A DNA stretch of 48,917 nt from an uncultured Clostridia bacterium (GCA_947166135.1 CAMVDB010000008.1:1-48917); one strand, 5' to 3'; numbered from the stretch's first letter, positions 9,243 through 17,857 are shown. Notes: generated from the letters alone by a model not told the origin. Numbers and translations: made by a program.

Positions 9243-10571
9243 TTACCCTCCGCTGATCAGCTTCCAGACGTCCTTTACCGCGATCACCGCCGAAAGACCC
9301 AACAGAAGGATCAAACCGACAGTATTGATAATCTGCTCCGCCTTACGGGGCACGGGCTTACGGAAGATCCACTCGATCAAAAGCATCAGGAATCGACCGC
9401 CGTCCAGTGCCGGGAAAGGAAGCATATTGACGATACCGAGGTTGACGGTAATAATCATCATGATATAGACGATGGAATTCACCGCTGCGCCGAAGCCGTC
9501 ATTCTTCAACGATTCGCCCGCAACCTGCGTGATCGCAGAAGCGATACCGACAGGACCGGACATCTCGTTCAGGCTGAACTGACCCTTGATCAATCCGATC
9601 AGACTTCCCCAGACCATCCTAACGACCGAAACGGTATTTGCGAAGGTCTGTTGGATCACAGTACCGAAGTTCTTCTCCATCGGTTGGATGTAGAAGTCCA
9701 CCTGCAGCTGCGGCGTATCGTCGTCGGCGCTTTTCTTGAGGGTCAGCAGATCAACGTTCTTGAGTTCGAGCTTCTCACCGTCGCGAATAACCTTCATATC
9801 GGTACGGAAACGACTGCGTGTATCTCGGATCTCGATCGTCGGGATCTTATCGGCTGTCTTTTTACCGAGTGTTTCGGCGAATCGATTATAATACTCGCTG
9901 AATATAGCGTAAGCCTCACCGTTCGACTGTGCGTCAGAAAGCTTTACCTGCGCTTCACCGAGGAGCTTGACAACAGCTTCGTTCTGCTCCTTGGTGGTAT
10001 TCTCGTCGACCAGCTCGGTCGCTCGGACATACAGGTCAAAAGCACAGTCCTCTTTATAAATGCTCAGTTCACTGCCGTCGACCTCAGTAACAGGCAGCGT
10101 ATACAGTGCGAAGGAGAAGTCGGTGGAAGTATTGACCGCGTAATCATTGATCTCGATGATCTTATCACCGCTCTTGAGTCCGGTTACCGCTGTAAAGGAC
10201 GCGGCGGAAAACTCCGATACCGTCGTTGACGCAAAGCTGTCCTGCGGGAGCAGTGTAATCAGCATGAGCACCAGTCCGAACAGAATATTCATTACCGCAC
10301 CGGCGATAATGACAATCATGCGCTTCCATATTTTCGCGTTATTAAAAGCACGGGGGTTCTCACTGTCTTCGTCCTCGCCCTCCATGGCGCAGAAACCGCC
10401 GATCGGGAACAATCTCAGCGAGTAGGTGGTCTCACCCTTGGTAAAGCTGAAGATCTTGGGACCCATACCCAGAGCAAATTCGTTTACCTTGATACCGCTT
10501 TTCTTCGCAGTTATGAAATGTCCGCCCTCATGTACAAAAATAATCAGTTCAAACAGCGCTACCGCAATCAA
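9243..10571 (-). CDS. rseP: RseP/RasP site-2 zinc metalloprotease; true start probably upstream at 10604 or 10601
   Basis: Membrane-embedded M50 protease that cuts transmembrane substrates such as anti-sigma factors and signal-peptide remnants. Visible motifs: zinc-binding HEGGH (HExxH) in the first membrane helix, FPIGGFCAMEGEDED, a PDZ domain (GLKSGDKIIEIND), and NMLPFPALDGGR carrying the third zinc ligand Asp. A long hydrophilic insert of about 100 residues separates the PDZ half from the last helices. The first standard start codon (TTG 10571) gives 442 aa, lacks a ribosome site and leaves only 13 residues before the HExxH motif, too few for the helix. The frame is open upstream to the dxr stop (10626-10628) and encodes a hydrophobic extension, with GGAGATGAT immediately before in-frame ATT (10602-10604) and ATC (10599-10601). 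I infer an AUU or AUC start. Confidence 0.93.
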   Translation of the reverse strand: MIAVALFELIIFVHEGGHFITAKKSGIKVNEFALGMGPKIFSFTKGETTYSLRLFPIGGFCAMEGEDEDSENPRAFNNAKIWKRMIVIIAGAVMNILFGLVLMLITLLPQDSFASTTVSEFSAASFTAVTGLKSGDKIIEINDYAVNTSTDFSFALYTLPVTEVDGSELSIYKEDCAFDLYVRATELVDENTTKEQNEAVVKLLGEAQVKLSDAQSNGEAYAIFSEYYNRFAETLGKKTADKIPTIEIRDTRSRFRTDMKVIRDGEKLELKNVDLLTLKKSADDDTPQLQVDFYIQPMEKNFGTVIQQTFANTVSVVRMVWGSLIGLIKGQFSLNEMSGPVGIASAITQVAGESLKNDGFGAAVNSIVYIMMIITVNLGIVNMLPFPALDGGRFLMLLIEWIFRKPVPRKAEQIINTVGLILLLGLSAVIAVKDVWKLISGG

Positions 10572-10625
10572 AATCAGCGCTATCGTAGTCAGTACGGTGA
10601 TAATATCATCTCCAAAAAGTGTTAT

Positions 10626-11774
10626 TTACAGTTTATGATAGTTTTCGTTTACAAATTCACGCGCCATCGCATCAGCCTCAAGTACGTCATCCAGGCACGA
10701 AGCCTTACCGACGTTCAGCTCATCGACTGCGGCTGAGACCAGCTCGCCGATAGCAAGGAAGGAGATCTTCCTGTCACGGAACAAACGGTTCGCAACCTCG
10801 TTCGCACCGTTGGCGACTGCGGGATAAAGACCGCCCTTCTTCATCGCGCGCTTACACGCGGCGAGGCACTTGAAGGTCTTGTCATCAGCGCTGTAGAAGG
10901 TCATCTGCGATAATGTTTTCCAGTCGATCTCAGGTACGAGCGACGGATAACGCTCGGGATAGGTGATCGCGTACTGGATAGGGATGCGCATATCGGGCAT
11001 GCCGAGCTGTGCCAAAATCGAATGATCGATGAACTCGATCATCGAGTGGATAATGCTCTCGCGATGGACAACGACCTCGATATCATCGGGGTCGGTATCG
11101 AACAGCCATGCGGCTTCAATGATCTCGAGCCCCTTATTCATCATGGTGGCGCTGTCAATGGTGATTTTTGCGCCCATATCCCAGTTCGGATGATTGAGCG
11201 CCTGCTCTACCGTCACATCGCGGAGTTGCTCGGTCGTTTTACCGAAGAAGGGTCCGCCGGACGCGGTGAGCAGGATCTTTTTCAGCGCCTTATGCGGCGA
11301 AGCCTGCAGGCACTGGAAGATCGCGCTATGCTCGCTGTCAACGGGGAGAAGCTTGACGCCTTTATCCTTAACGGCATCCATGACCAGCTCTCCGCCCGCG
11401 ACCAGCGTTTCTTTATTAGCGAATGCGATATTCTTCTTCGCCTTGATAGCCTCTAAGGTAGGAGCCAAGCCTACCATGCCGACGACCGAGTTGAGCAGCA
11501 GCTCCGAGTCGTCATGACAGATCTCAAAAAGACCGTCCATGCCGCTGAGTACCTTGGTATCGGTATCGGCGATATTTACTTTCAGCTCCTCTGCCCTCTT
11601 CTCATCAAAGACGACAGCCAGAGCGGGTTTAAACTCACGGATCTGATCCTCCAGAAGATCGATACTGCTGTGAGCAGACAAAGCCGTGATCTTCAAATTC
11701 AGCTTACGGGCTACGTCGAGCGTCTGGGTGCCGATCGAGCCCGTCGAGCCTAATATAGAAAGTGTTTGTACCAT
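10626..11774 (-). CDS. dxr: 1-deoxy-D-xylulose 5-phosphate reductoisomerase (Dxr/IspC)
   Basis: Second step of the MEP pathway: NADPH- and divalent-metal-dependent rearrangement and reduction of DXP to methylerythritol 4-phosphate. The 382 aa length is normal. The NADPH-binding start is ILGSTGSIGTQTLDV. The substrate and metal site follows with LLPVDSEHSAIFQCLQ (Asp, Glu ligands), LTASGGPFFG and NHPNWDMGAKITIDSATMMNKG; the C-terminal helical domain is present. Start ATG 11774 lies 8 bases after the cdsA stop with no clear Shine-Dalgarno, so coupling to cdsA translation is likely. Directly followed by rseP. Confidence 0.98.
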   Translation of the reverse strand: MVQTLSILGSTGSIGTQTLDVARKLNLKITALSAHSSIDLLEDQIREFKPALAVVFDEKRAEELKVNIADTDTKVLSGMDGLFEICHDDSELLLNSVVGMVGLAPTLEAIKAKKNIAFANKETLVAGGELVMDAVKDKGVKLLPVDSEHSAIFQCLQASPHKALKKILLTASGGPFFGKTTEQLRDVTVEQALNHPNWDMGAKITIDSATMMNKGLEIIEAAWLFDTDPDDIEVVVHRESIIHSMIEFIDHSILAQLGMPDMRIPIQYAITYPERYPSLVPEIDWKTLSQMTFYSADDKTFKCLAACKRAMKKGGLYPAVANGANEVANRLFRDRKISFLAIGELVSAAVDELNVGKASCLDDVLEADAMAREFVNENYHKL

Positions 11775-11782
11775 ATTACAAA

Positions 11783-12598
11783 TTATAAGATGAAATAGAA
11801 ATAAATCGAGAAGATGTAGAGAACGGGGATGCAGAATACGACGGAATCAAAGCGGTCGAGCATACCGCCGTGTCCGGGCATGATCGAACCGTAATCCTTG
11901 ATCTTACAATTGCGCTTGATGACGGAGAAGGTCAGATCGCCGAAGACGGAAACGATGGAATTGATGAAGCCGACCATCAGGAGAACCCAGAAGTAAACGG
12001 TCACCTGACCGTAGATCAGCTTGAAGATCAGACCGAACAACAGCGTTACGAGCGTACCGCCGAGGACGCCTGCGATCGCGCCTTCAACGGTCTTGTTAGG
12101 GCTGATCTCGGGACAAAGCTTGCGTTTACCGAACTTGCTGCCCGCAAAATACGCGGCAGAATCCGCGATCCACGGAACACCCAACGCAAATACGATCCAG
12201 AACGCCGCATGACTTTTATCGCTCCATACCAAGGCGTTCAATGCCGAGAGCGATACCGACAGCAGTACAACGCCGGTCACTGCGAACATCACGTCCTCGG
12301 TCTTGACGGTCTTATGAAAGACGACCGAAAGCACAAACATGCCAAAAACATAGACAAACAGCGGGATGAGCCACGCCTCAGTCATCGAAAGCATCGGGAT
12401 CAAAAACGCACAGATCAAGCCGGGGATAAATAGCTTCATATCCTTATGAAGCTTCTTTGCAGAAAGATATTCCCCGCAGATCAGAACATTCACCAGCGAG
12501 AGCGCAATCGTCACTACGATCGTAGCGAACGAACCGATGACGATCAGTACGATCGCCAACGCCGCCCATATGCCGGCGGTTATCAATCTCGTTTTCAT
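11783..12598 (-). CDS. cdsA: Phosphatidate cytidylyltransferase (CdsA)
   Basis: Integral membrane enzyme making CDP-diacylglycerol from CTP and phosphatidic acid, the branch point for phospholipid head groups. About eight hydrophobic segments. The CDS signature is present near the C-terminus: SVFGDLTFSVIKRNCKIKDY followed by PGHGGMLDRFDS, plus ISPNKTVEGAIAG. Start: an AGAGGAGG directly abuts ATG 12604 (zero spacing), whereas ATG 12598 is six bases beyond AGGAGG, so 12598 is chosen (271 aa). It stands between uppS and dxr as in B. subtilis. Confidence 0.96.
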   Translation of the reverse strand: MKTRLITAGIWAALAIVLIVIGSFATIVVTIALSLVNVLICGEYLSAKKLHKDMKLFIPGLICAFLIPMLSMTEAWLIPLFVYVFGMFVLSVVFHKTVKTEDVMFAVTGVVLLSVSLSALNALVWSDKSHAAFWIVFALGVPWIADSAAYFAGSKFGKRKLCPEISPNKTVEGAIAGVLGGTLVTLLFGLIFKLIYGQVTVYFWVLLMVGFINSIVSVFGDLTFSVIKRNCKIKDYGSIMPGHGGMLDRFDSVVFCIPVLYIFSIYFYFIL

Positions 12599-12683
12599 CT
12601 CCATCCTCCTCTAATCAACTATACTAGTTGAGAATGTCATGGGGTAAAACAGGAATTCACCCCAATAAACAAATAATCATTAA

Positions 12684-13430
12684 TCATACGCCGCCGAAAC
12701 GTCGGTTTCGCTTCGCGTATTCTATCAAAGCAGCATCAAGATCTTTTTCCTTAAAATCGGGCCAGAGCACATCCATGATGACATACTCGGCATAAGCGCT
12801 CTGCCATAAAAGGAAATTCGAGGTGCGGTTCTCACCGCTCGGGCGGATGATCAGGTCGGGATCGGGCTCACCTTTCGTATACAGGTGATCGGACACGACC
12901 TGTTCGTCGATCGAATCGGGATCAAGCGTGCCGTCAGCCGCTTCGCGCGCCATCTGACGCATCGCGGTGATCAGTTCCGCTCTGCCGCCGTAGTTCATCG
13001 CGATATTGAGCACCATGCCTTCCCTATCCTTGGATTCAGCCTCGTTCTCATCCATCAGAGCGATCAGTTCGGGAGAAAAAGCCGAGCGATCGCCGATGAA
13101 TCGCAGGATGATGCTGTCATCCTTGAAATCCCTGATTGCTTCTTCCAAATAATCCTTGAACAGGCGCATCAGAGCGTCGACCTCGTCCTTGGGACGTTTC
13201 CAGTTCTCGGTGGAAAAGGCATAAACCGTCAGATAGCGGATGCCGATATTGCTGCAGTAGCGGGCGATCTTACGGAATACCTGAGCGCCTGCGGTATGAC
13301 CCGCCGAACGCGGTAATCCACGTTTCTTTGCCCAGCGACCGTTACCGTCCATGATGATACCGATATGCTCGGGCAGGATAATATCCTGCAGGCTGATCTC
13401 AGCCTCCGGCTTCTTTTTAAACAAAGCCAT
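12684..13430 (-). CDS. uppS: Isoprenyl transferase (undecaprenyl diphosphate synthase)
   Basis: Cis-prenyltransferase that extends farnesyl diphosphate with isopentenyl units to the C55 carrier lipid for peptidoglycan and other surface glycans. The 248 aa length is typical. Family signatures: HIGIIMDGNGRWAKKRG with the catalytic Asp, the following RSAGHTAGA, YAFSTENWKRP, and the C-terminal RPSGENRTSNFLLWQSAYAE that carries substrate-binding Arg and Ser. Start ATG 13430 has GGAG seven bases upstream inside the end of frr, and the frr stop is one base away, so the two are coupled. Confidence 0.97.
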   Translation of the reverse strand: MALFKKKPEAEISLQDIILPEHIGIIMDGNGRWAKKRGLPRSAGHTAGAQVFRKIARYCSNIGIRYLTVYAFSTENWKRPKDEVDALMRLFKDYLEEAIRDFKDDSIILRFIGDRSAFSPELIALMDENEAESKDREGMVLNIAMNYGGRAELITAMRQMAREAADGTLDPDSIDEQVVSDHLYTKGEPDPDLIIRPSGENRTSNFLLWQSAYAEYVIMDVLWPDFKEKDLDAALIEYAKRNRRFGGV

Positions 13431-13431
13431 A

Positions 13432-13986
13432 TCAGATCTCCATGATCTCTTTCTTCTTCTTATCGGTGATGCTGTCGATCTCCTTGATGAAGTTATCGGT
13501 CGACTTCTGAACCTTCTTCTCGCCTTCCTTGAGGTCGTCCTCGGTCAGCTCGCCGCTCTTCTTCATCGCCTTGAGCTTCTCCATAGTGTCACGGCGGACG
13601 TTACGGATCTGCACCTTGCTGTCTTCGGCGATATGTGCGATATCCTTCGCGATCTCTTTACGCTTATCCTCGGTAAGGGGCGGGAAGATCAGGCGGAGTA
13701 CTTTGCCGTCATTCTGGGGATTAATACCGACATCGGACATCTGGATCGCCTTCTCAATGGAGCGCAGAGAGCTCGCGTCGTAGGGCTGGATGACAAGTGT
13801 TCTCGCCTCGGGAACAGAAATGGAAGAAAGCTGGTTGATGGGAGTAGGTACGCCGTAGTAATCAACAGTGACCTTATCGAGCACGGCCGCATTCGCTCTG
13901 CCTGCACGGATCGATTTGAATTCATCGATCAGGTGATTGATGCGGCGCTGCATACGCTCGTCATTCTTCTTTAATACTTCTTTCAT
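13432..13986 (-). CDS. frr: Ribosome recycling factor
   Basis: Splits post-termination ribosomes together with EF-G. The 184 aa length is standard, with the three-helix-bundle sequence pattern: RINHLIDEFKSIRAGRANAA near the N-terminus and DKRKEIAKDIAHIAEDSKVQ with the conserved IRNVRRD in the middle. Start ATG 13986 is preceded by AAGGAGG. Located between pyrH and uppS in the conserved order. Confidence 0.98.
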   Translation of the reverse strand: MKEVLKKNDERMQRRINHLIDEFKSIRAGRANAAVLDKVTVDYYGVPTPINQLSSISVPEARTLVIQPYDASSLRSIEKAIQMSDVGINPQNDGKVLRLIFPPLTEDKRKEIAKDIAHIAEDSKVQIRNVRRDTMEKLKAMKKSGELTEDDLKEGEKKVQKSTDNFIKEIDSITDKKKKEIMEI

Positions 13987-14029
13987 GGTAAATCCTCCTT
14001 ATATTAAGTGTAAATGATAAACGAAATAA

Positions 14030-14737
14030 TCAGTTCGTGACTAAGGTACCGACCTTGGTATCGCAGACCGCGTCGTAGATATTCTCGGGATCAAGAATAC
14101 TGAATACCATTAAACCGATGTTATTGTCCTTGCAGATCGCGGCAGCGGTGGAATCTATGACCTTCAGATCTTTTTCGAGAACCTCATGGAATGAAAGCTG
14201 TTCATATTTCACAGCGTCCGCATAGGTATTGGGATCTTTATCATAAACGCCGTCGACCAAGGTCGCCTTGAGGATGATCTCCGCTTCGATCTCTGCAGCT
14301 CTGAGTGCAGCGGCTGTATCAGTCGAGAAGAAGGGATTACCGGTACCGCAACCGAAGATCACGACTCTGCCCTTCTCCATGTGACGGATCGCGCGAGCGC
14401 GAATATAAGGCTCAGCGACCTGACGCATGGTGATAGCAGTCTGGACGCGGACATCCACACCGATCGACTCAAGTGCATCAGCTACGCCGAGAGCATTGAT
14501 GGCAGTCGCCAGCATACCCATGTGATCCGCGCGGGTGCGATCCATATCGCCGCTGGAACGGCCGCGCCAGAAGTTGCCGCCGCCGACAACGATCGCAACC
14601 TGCACGCCGTCGTCAACAAGTTTCTTGATAGGAATACAATACTTCTGCACGGTATCAAAATCGATGCCGTGCTTCTCTGCTCCCGCAAGAGATTCACCGG
14701 ATAATTTCAATAAAATTCGCTTGTATTTGGGTTTCAT
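14030..14737 (-). CDS. pyrH: UMP kinase
   Basis: Hexameric UMP kinase of the amino acid kinase family, converting UMP to UDP for pyrimidine nucleotide supply. Motifs: [16 protein letters not shown] at the start, [32 protein letters not shown] and [20 protein letters not shown], the UMP/ATP site. Start choice: GGAG (14746-14749) lies eight bases before ATG 14737, giving 235 aa; the upstream GTG 14746 overlaps the ribosome site and is rejected. First gene of the block after its own promoter at 14779-14807. Confidence 0.97.
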   Translation of the reverse strand: MKPKYKRILLKLSGESLAGAEKHGIDFDTVQKYCIPIKKLVDDGVQVAIVVGGGNFWRGRSSGDMDRTRADHMGMLATAINALGVADALESIGVDVRVQTAITMRQVAEPYIRARAIRHMEKGRVVIFGCGTGNPFFSTDTAAALRAAEIEAEIILKATLVDGVYDKDPNTYADAVKYEQLSFHEVLEKDLKVIDSTAAAICKDNNIGLMVFSILDPENIYDAVCDTKVGTLVTN

Positions 14738-14778
14738 GCATATCACTCCACATTAAATTCATAATTATATATTATTTT

Positions 14779-14807
14779 ACTACAAAGTGACATTTTTGTA
14801 AAGTCAA
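14779..14807 (-). promoter_or_regulatory. Probable sigma-A promoter for pyrH-frr-uppS-cdsA-dxr-rseP-ispG-polC
   Basis: On the minus strand TTGACT (14802-14807) and TGTAGT (14779-14784) are separated by 17 bases, about 40 bases before the pyrH start codon. The -35 matches five of six consensus bases and the -10 four of six. The rest of the AT-rich gap 14738-15038 holds only this promoter and the tsf terminator. Confidence 0.55.
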
Positions 14808-14994
14808 TCTGCACAAATCTTGTTCGGATAAAGCAACAAATATTCATCCTTAAATTCTATGATAATACACAAAAGATTTTAACAGGTTATGAACAGTTAT
14901 CGGTCGTGCTAAATTCCATTCATTTTTGTTGCTTAGCCGCAAAAGAGCGGTATAATAATTTTTCCATATGTGATACGGGCAATTTCTAATAAAG

Positions 14995-15022
14995 AAAAAA
15001 CGGGAGCAGTTGCCTGCTCCCG
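14995..15022 (-). terminator. Rho-independent terminator after tsf
   Basis: Arms 15001-15009 and 15014-15022 form a 9-bp GC-rich stem with a four-base loop. On the minus strand the stem is followed directly by six T (14995-15000). It lies 17 bases after the tsf stop and separates rpsB-tsf from pyrH. Confidence 0.92.
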
Positions 15023-15038
15023 CATAAAGGATGTTGAA

Positions 15039-15962
15039 TTATTTTACCATGCTGGCAACTTCTGCAGCGAAGTCGTCCTGGCGCTTCTCGATGCCCTCGC
15101 CCTTCTCAAAGCGGATGAACTTCTTGATCGCGATGGAGCCGCCGAGCTTCTTGGCGGTAGCGTCGGTGTACTTGCCGACGGTCAGGGTGTTGTCCTTGAC
15201 GAACTCCTGATCGACCAGGCAGTTCTCCTTGTAGTACTTACCGAGCTTACCGGAAACGATCTTCTCCAGAACCTGCTGGGGCTTGTTAGCCATCTTGGGA
15301 TCGTTCTTCATCTGCTCGACCATGATGCTCTTCTCGTGATCGATGACCTCAGCGGGAACCTCCGCCTCGTTCAGATAAGGAGTATTCAGCGCAGCGATCT
15401 GCATCGCGATATCCTTACCGTAGGCAACGAACTCGGGGCTTGCAGCGTCGATATCGGTATCAAAGTTAACGATAACGCCGATCTTGCCGCCCGCGTGAAC
15501 GTAAGCAACGCAAGCGCCGTCAACCAGCTCGAAACGGCGGATCTGGATGTTCTCACCGATGGTGAGAACCTTCTCCTGCAGGAGCTCGGCAATGGTCATC
15601 TCGGAACCGACAGCCTTAGTAGCGAGGAGAGCCTCGACGTCAGCCGGGTTCTCAGCCATTACGGTCTGAGCACAGGTGTTTACAAAAGCCTGGAAATCGG
15701 CGTTCTTAGCTACGAAGTCGGTCTCAGCGTTGACCTCGATGACAACGCCCTTGGTGTTGGTCTCGTTGGTGATCGCCAGAGCGATACCCTCTGCCGCGAT
15801 GCGGTCAGCCTTCTTAGCCTGCTTAGCCAGACCCTGCTTTCTTAATACGTCAATAGCGGCGTCCATATCGCCGTTAGCCTCGGTCAGAGCCTTCTTGCAG
15901 TCCATCATACCGCAGCCGGTCTTCTCGCGAAGCGCCTTTACATCCTGAGCTGTAAATGCCAT
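15039..15962 (-). CDS. tsf: Elongation factor Ts
   Basis: Nucleotide exchange factor for EF-Tu. The N-terminal UBA-like domain with signature ALREKTGCGMMDCKKALTEA is followed by the core with ETDFVAKN. The C-terminus ends QDDFAAEVASMVK. Start: AAGGA directly abuts ATG 15971, while ATG 15962 (MAFTAQDVKAL, the family N-terminus) is nine bases beyond it, so 15962 is chosen, giving 307 aa. Follows rpsB at 81 bases and precedes a strong terminator, making a two-gene operon. Confidence 0.98.
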   Translation of the reverse strand: MAFTAQDVKALREKTGCGMMDCKKALTEANGDMDAAIDVLRKQGLAKQAKKADRIAAEGIALAITNETNTKGVVIEVNAETDFVAKNADFQAFVNTCAQTVMAENPADVEALLATKAVGSEMTIAELLQEKVLTIGENIQIRRFELVDGACVAYVHAGGKIGVIVNFDTDIDAASPEFVAYGKDIAMQIAALNTPYLNEAEVPAEVIDHEKSIMVEQMKNDPKMANKPQQVLEKIVSGKLGKYYKENCLVDQEFVKDNTLTVGKYTDATAKKLGGSIAIKKFIRFEKGEGIEKRQDDFAAEVASMVK

Positions 15963-16043
15963 ATATACCATTCCTTTCGTTATTATATTATAAGGTTAAG
16001 ATTGTTACAGGGAACCTTTGTCCTTTGCGATAACAATCAAAAA

Positions 16044-16778
16044 TTACTCTTCTACGATCTCCTCAGCCTCGGGCTCAGCAGCGGCAGCGCCCATCTGGCC
16101 TTCCTTACCCTCGATGATCGCGTTAGCCATCGCACCGGAGATCAGCTTAACGGCACGGATCGCGTCGTCGTTACCGGGGATGATGTAGTCGACATCATCG
16201 GGATCGCAGTTTGTATCAACGATCGCAACGATCGGGATACCGAGCTTCTTCGCCTCAGCTACGGCGATTTTCTCTTTTCTCGGGTCAACAATGAACAAAG
16301 CACCGGGCATCTCGGTCATATCCTTGATACCGCCGAGGAACTTCTCAAGCTTCTCGATCTCGAGGTTGAGCTTGATGACTTCCTTCTTGGGCAGAAGATC
16401 AAAGGTACCGTCGGTCTCCATAGTACGCAGCTGCTTTAAGCGAGCGATTCTGCGGCGAATGGTGGTGAAGTTAGTGAGCATGCCGCCCAGCCATCTTGCG
16501 TTTACATAGTAAGCGCCTGCACGGGTAGCCTCATCCTTAACAGACTCCATCGCCTGCTTCTTGGTACCGACGAAGAGAACGTTCTTACCCTCCATAGAGA
16601 TCTCACGAACAAAGTTGTACGCTTCCTCGAGCTTAACAACGGTCTTCTGCAGGTCGATGATGTAGATACCGTTACGCTCAGTGAAGATGTAGGGAGCCAT
16701 CTTAGGGTTCCATCTTCTTGTCTGGTGGCCGAAGTGTACGCCTGCCTCCAGAAGCTGTTTCATAGAAACTACTGCCAT
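16044..16778 (-). CDS. rpsB: 30S ribosomal protein S2
   Basis: Small-subunit ribosomal protein S2 (244 aa, normal). N-terminal signature [20 protein letters not shown] and [16 protein letters not shown] region (here [19 protein letters not shown]) are visible, as is the IVDTNCDPD motif. An acidic tail rich in Glu and Ala ends the protein. AGGAGG is seven bases before ATG 16778. Expression is probably set by the promoter at 16897-16925 and by the structured leader 16816-16870, which may allow autoregulation by S2. Confidence 0.99.
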   Translation of the reverse strand: MAVVSMKQLLEAGVHFGHQTRRWNPKMAPYIFTERNGIYIIDLQKTVVKLEEAYNFVREISMEGKNVLFVGTKKQAMESVKDEATRAGAYYVNARWLGGMLTNFTTIRRRIARLKQLRTMETDGTFDLLPKKEVIKLNLEIEKLEKFLGGIKDMTEMPGALFIVDPRKEKIAVAEAKKLGIPIVAIVDTNCDPDDVDYIIPGNDDAIRAVKLISGAMANAIIEGKEGQMGAAAAEPEAEEIVEE

Positions 16779-16815
16779 TTTATTTTCCTCCTTAGGTTAT
16801 AAACCTCCGTTGCGG

Positions 16816-16870
16816 CGGGTATTTTGACAGGAAAATCGCAGGAAAATCCGCTGCGACACCCGACTGTCAA
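16816..16870 (-). promoter_or_regulatory. Structured rpsB leader, candidate autoregulatory element with possible pseudoknot
   Basis: In the roughly 110-base 5' leader, TTGACAG (16864-16870) can pair with CTGTCAA (16824-16830), enclosing a second stem TCGCAG (16851-16856) / CTGCGA (16836-16841). CGGGT (16858-16862), inside the outer stem, is complementary to ACCCG (16816-16820) outside it, which would make a pseudoknot just before the GGAGG region. Ribosomal protein leaders in Firmicutes often act by binding the encoded protein; that function is inferred here. Confidence 0.5.
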
Positions 16871-16896
16871 GCCGTCAACGTGCGTAATGCCTGAAT

Positions 16897-16925
16897 ATTT
16901 TACCACAAATAAAAAAAGAAATCAA
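16897..16925 (-). promoter_or_regulatory. Promoter of rpsB-tsf
   Basis: TTGATT (16920-16925), 17-base spacer, then TAAAAT (16897-16902) with an upstream TG making an extended -10. The -35 hexamer lies inside the arm of the upstream gene's terminator hairpin. The predicted start is near 16890, leaving about 110 bases of leader before rpsB. Confidence 0.65.
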
Positions 16926-16952
16926 GCATTTTCAGAGGAAAAAGCTTGATTT
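16911..16952 (-). terminator. Terminator of the cell-wall hydrolase-like gene
   Basis: Inverted repeat arms 16919-16927 and 16944-16952 (AAATCAAGC/GCTTGATTT) with a 16-base loop. On the minus strand the stem is followed by C and seven T (16911-16917). It lies 22 bases after the upstream gene's stop and shares bases with the rpsB promoter. Confidence 0.8.
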
Positions 16953-16973
16953 CTCAAAGTTTTTATTCAACAA

Positions 16974-17834
16974 TTACCACATATCGAAGTATCTGACGTA
17001 GCCGTAAGAGCAGACATACTGCTGAGACTCATGCCAGGGGCTGGAGCAAAGGTTGCTCGCGTAGAACACGCGGATGCTGTGCTGTACGGCAGAACCGCCC
17101 TGATCGAAGATGTAGTTGACAACTTCCTTAGCAGTCTGAGAAGGGGTGATCGAGGTAGAACCGTAGTAACCGTTCTGAACCAGGAGCTGCTTCATGCTGC
17201 TGTAGCTGCCGCTGACGTAAGTATCTCTGATACATTGTGCGACCAGCGCCATGCCGTCAAAGCCCTGGCTGCCTGCCTCACCCATCAGGATACGCTCGGT
17301 GATATCTCGGTCAGCGTCGTTGAGATATACCGTGCAACCCGTGTAATACGGGTCGGGGTTGTCGATGTCCATCAGAAATTGTGATGAACCTGATGCCGCC
17401 GGATATGAGCTTTCATAGGACTCATAATCCTCGTCATCGGATGTCGAGCTGTAGTCGGCGTATTCATCATCGGAGGAATAGGACTCAGAGGAAGAATCTT
17501 CGGCAGGCTTAGACGCCTTGCTGCTCTTCTTCGCGGTCTCCTTGGAAGCGGCTTCTGTAGCAGCCTTCTCGGCGGCCTTCTGGATCGCCAACTGTTCGGT
17601 GACGACCTCCTGAGCCTCTTTCTTTGCCTCGTCGATGGTGATGGCTCGCTTCATCAGGAGCGCATCCTCAGCCGACATTATATTTGCACTGTCTTTCGTA
17701 GCGGTTTCTGTTTTATTGGTATCACTTGCTGCTCCTACACCCGGCGCGAGAATCAGAGAGTATGACATGAGCATTGCTGCACACATACCTACGGAAGCTA
17801 TCCGACGGAATAATCGAATCGTTTCTGTACTCAT
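16974..17834 (-). CDS. Secreted cell-wall hydrolase-like protein (SleB/CwlJ-type domain)
   Basis: Predicted exported peptidoglycan-acting protein, 286 aa. Residues about 8-35 form a signal peptide (VGMCAAMLMSYSLILAPGVGA). Residues about 55-100 are Ala/Lys/Glu-rich and probably helical. Residues about 105-145 are a Ser/Asp/Glu/Tyr-rich low-complexity spacer. The C-terminal 120 residues resemble the SleB/CwlJ hydrolase fold: RDITERILMGEAGSQGFDGM, with a candidate catalytic Glu near 184, then VAQCIRDTY and an aromatic end YVRYFDMW. Start ATG 17834 has AAGGAGGAG upstream. It has its own promoter and terminator. Assignment to the SleB-like family is from motif resemblance; the substrate is not shown. 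Confidence 0.72.
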   Translation of the reverse strand: MSTETIRLFRRIASVGMCAAMLMSYSLILAPGVGAASDTNKTETATKDSANIMSAEDALLMKRAITIDEAKKEAQEVVTEQLAIQKAAEKAATEAASKETAKKSSKASKPAEDSSSESYSSDDEYADYSSTSDDEDYESYESSYPAASGSSQFLMDIDNPDPYYTGCTVYLNDADRDITERILMGEAGSQGFDGMALVAQCIRDTYVSGSYSSMKQLLVQNGYYGSTSITPSQTAKEVVNYIFDQGGSAVQHSIRVFYASNLCSSPWHESQQYVCSYGYVRYFDMW

Positions 17835-17857
17835 TTGAATCTCCTCCTTTCATAGAG

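Noticed and set aside
14926..14956. Plus-strand promoter-like pair ending in TATAAT
   Set aside because: No plus-strand gene follows; AT-rich chance match upstream of the tsf terminator.
14970..15845. A 291-codon plus-strand open frame
   Set aside because: Antisense to tsf and read through the tsf terminator; Leu/Asp-rich mirror composition.
16865..16870. TTGACA in the rpsB leader as a second -35
   Set aside because: No -10 at 16-18 bases; the hexamer is better explained as a stem arm.
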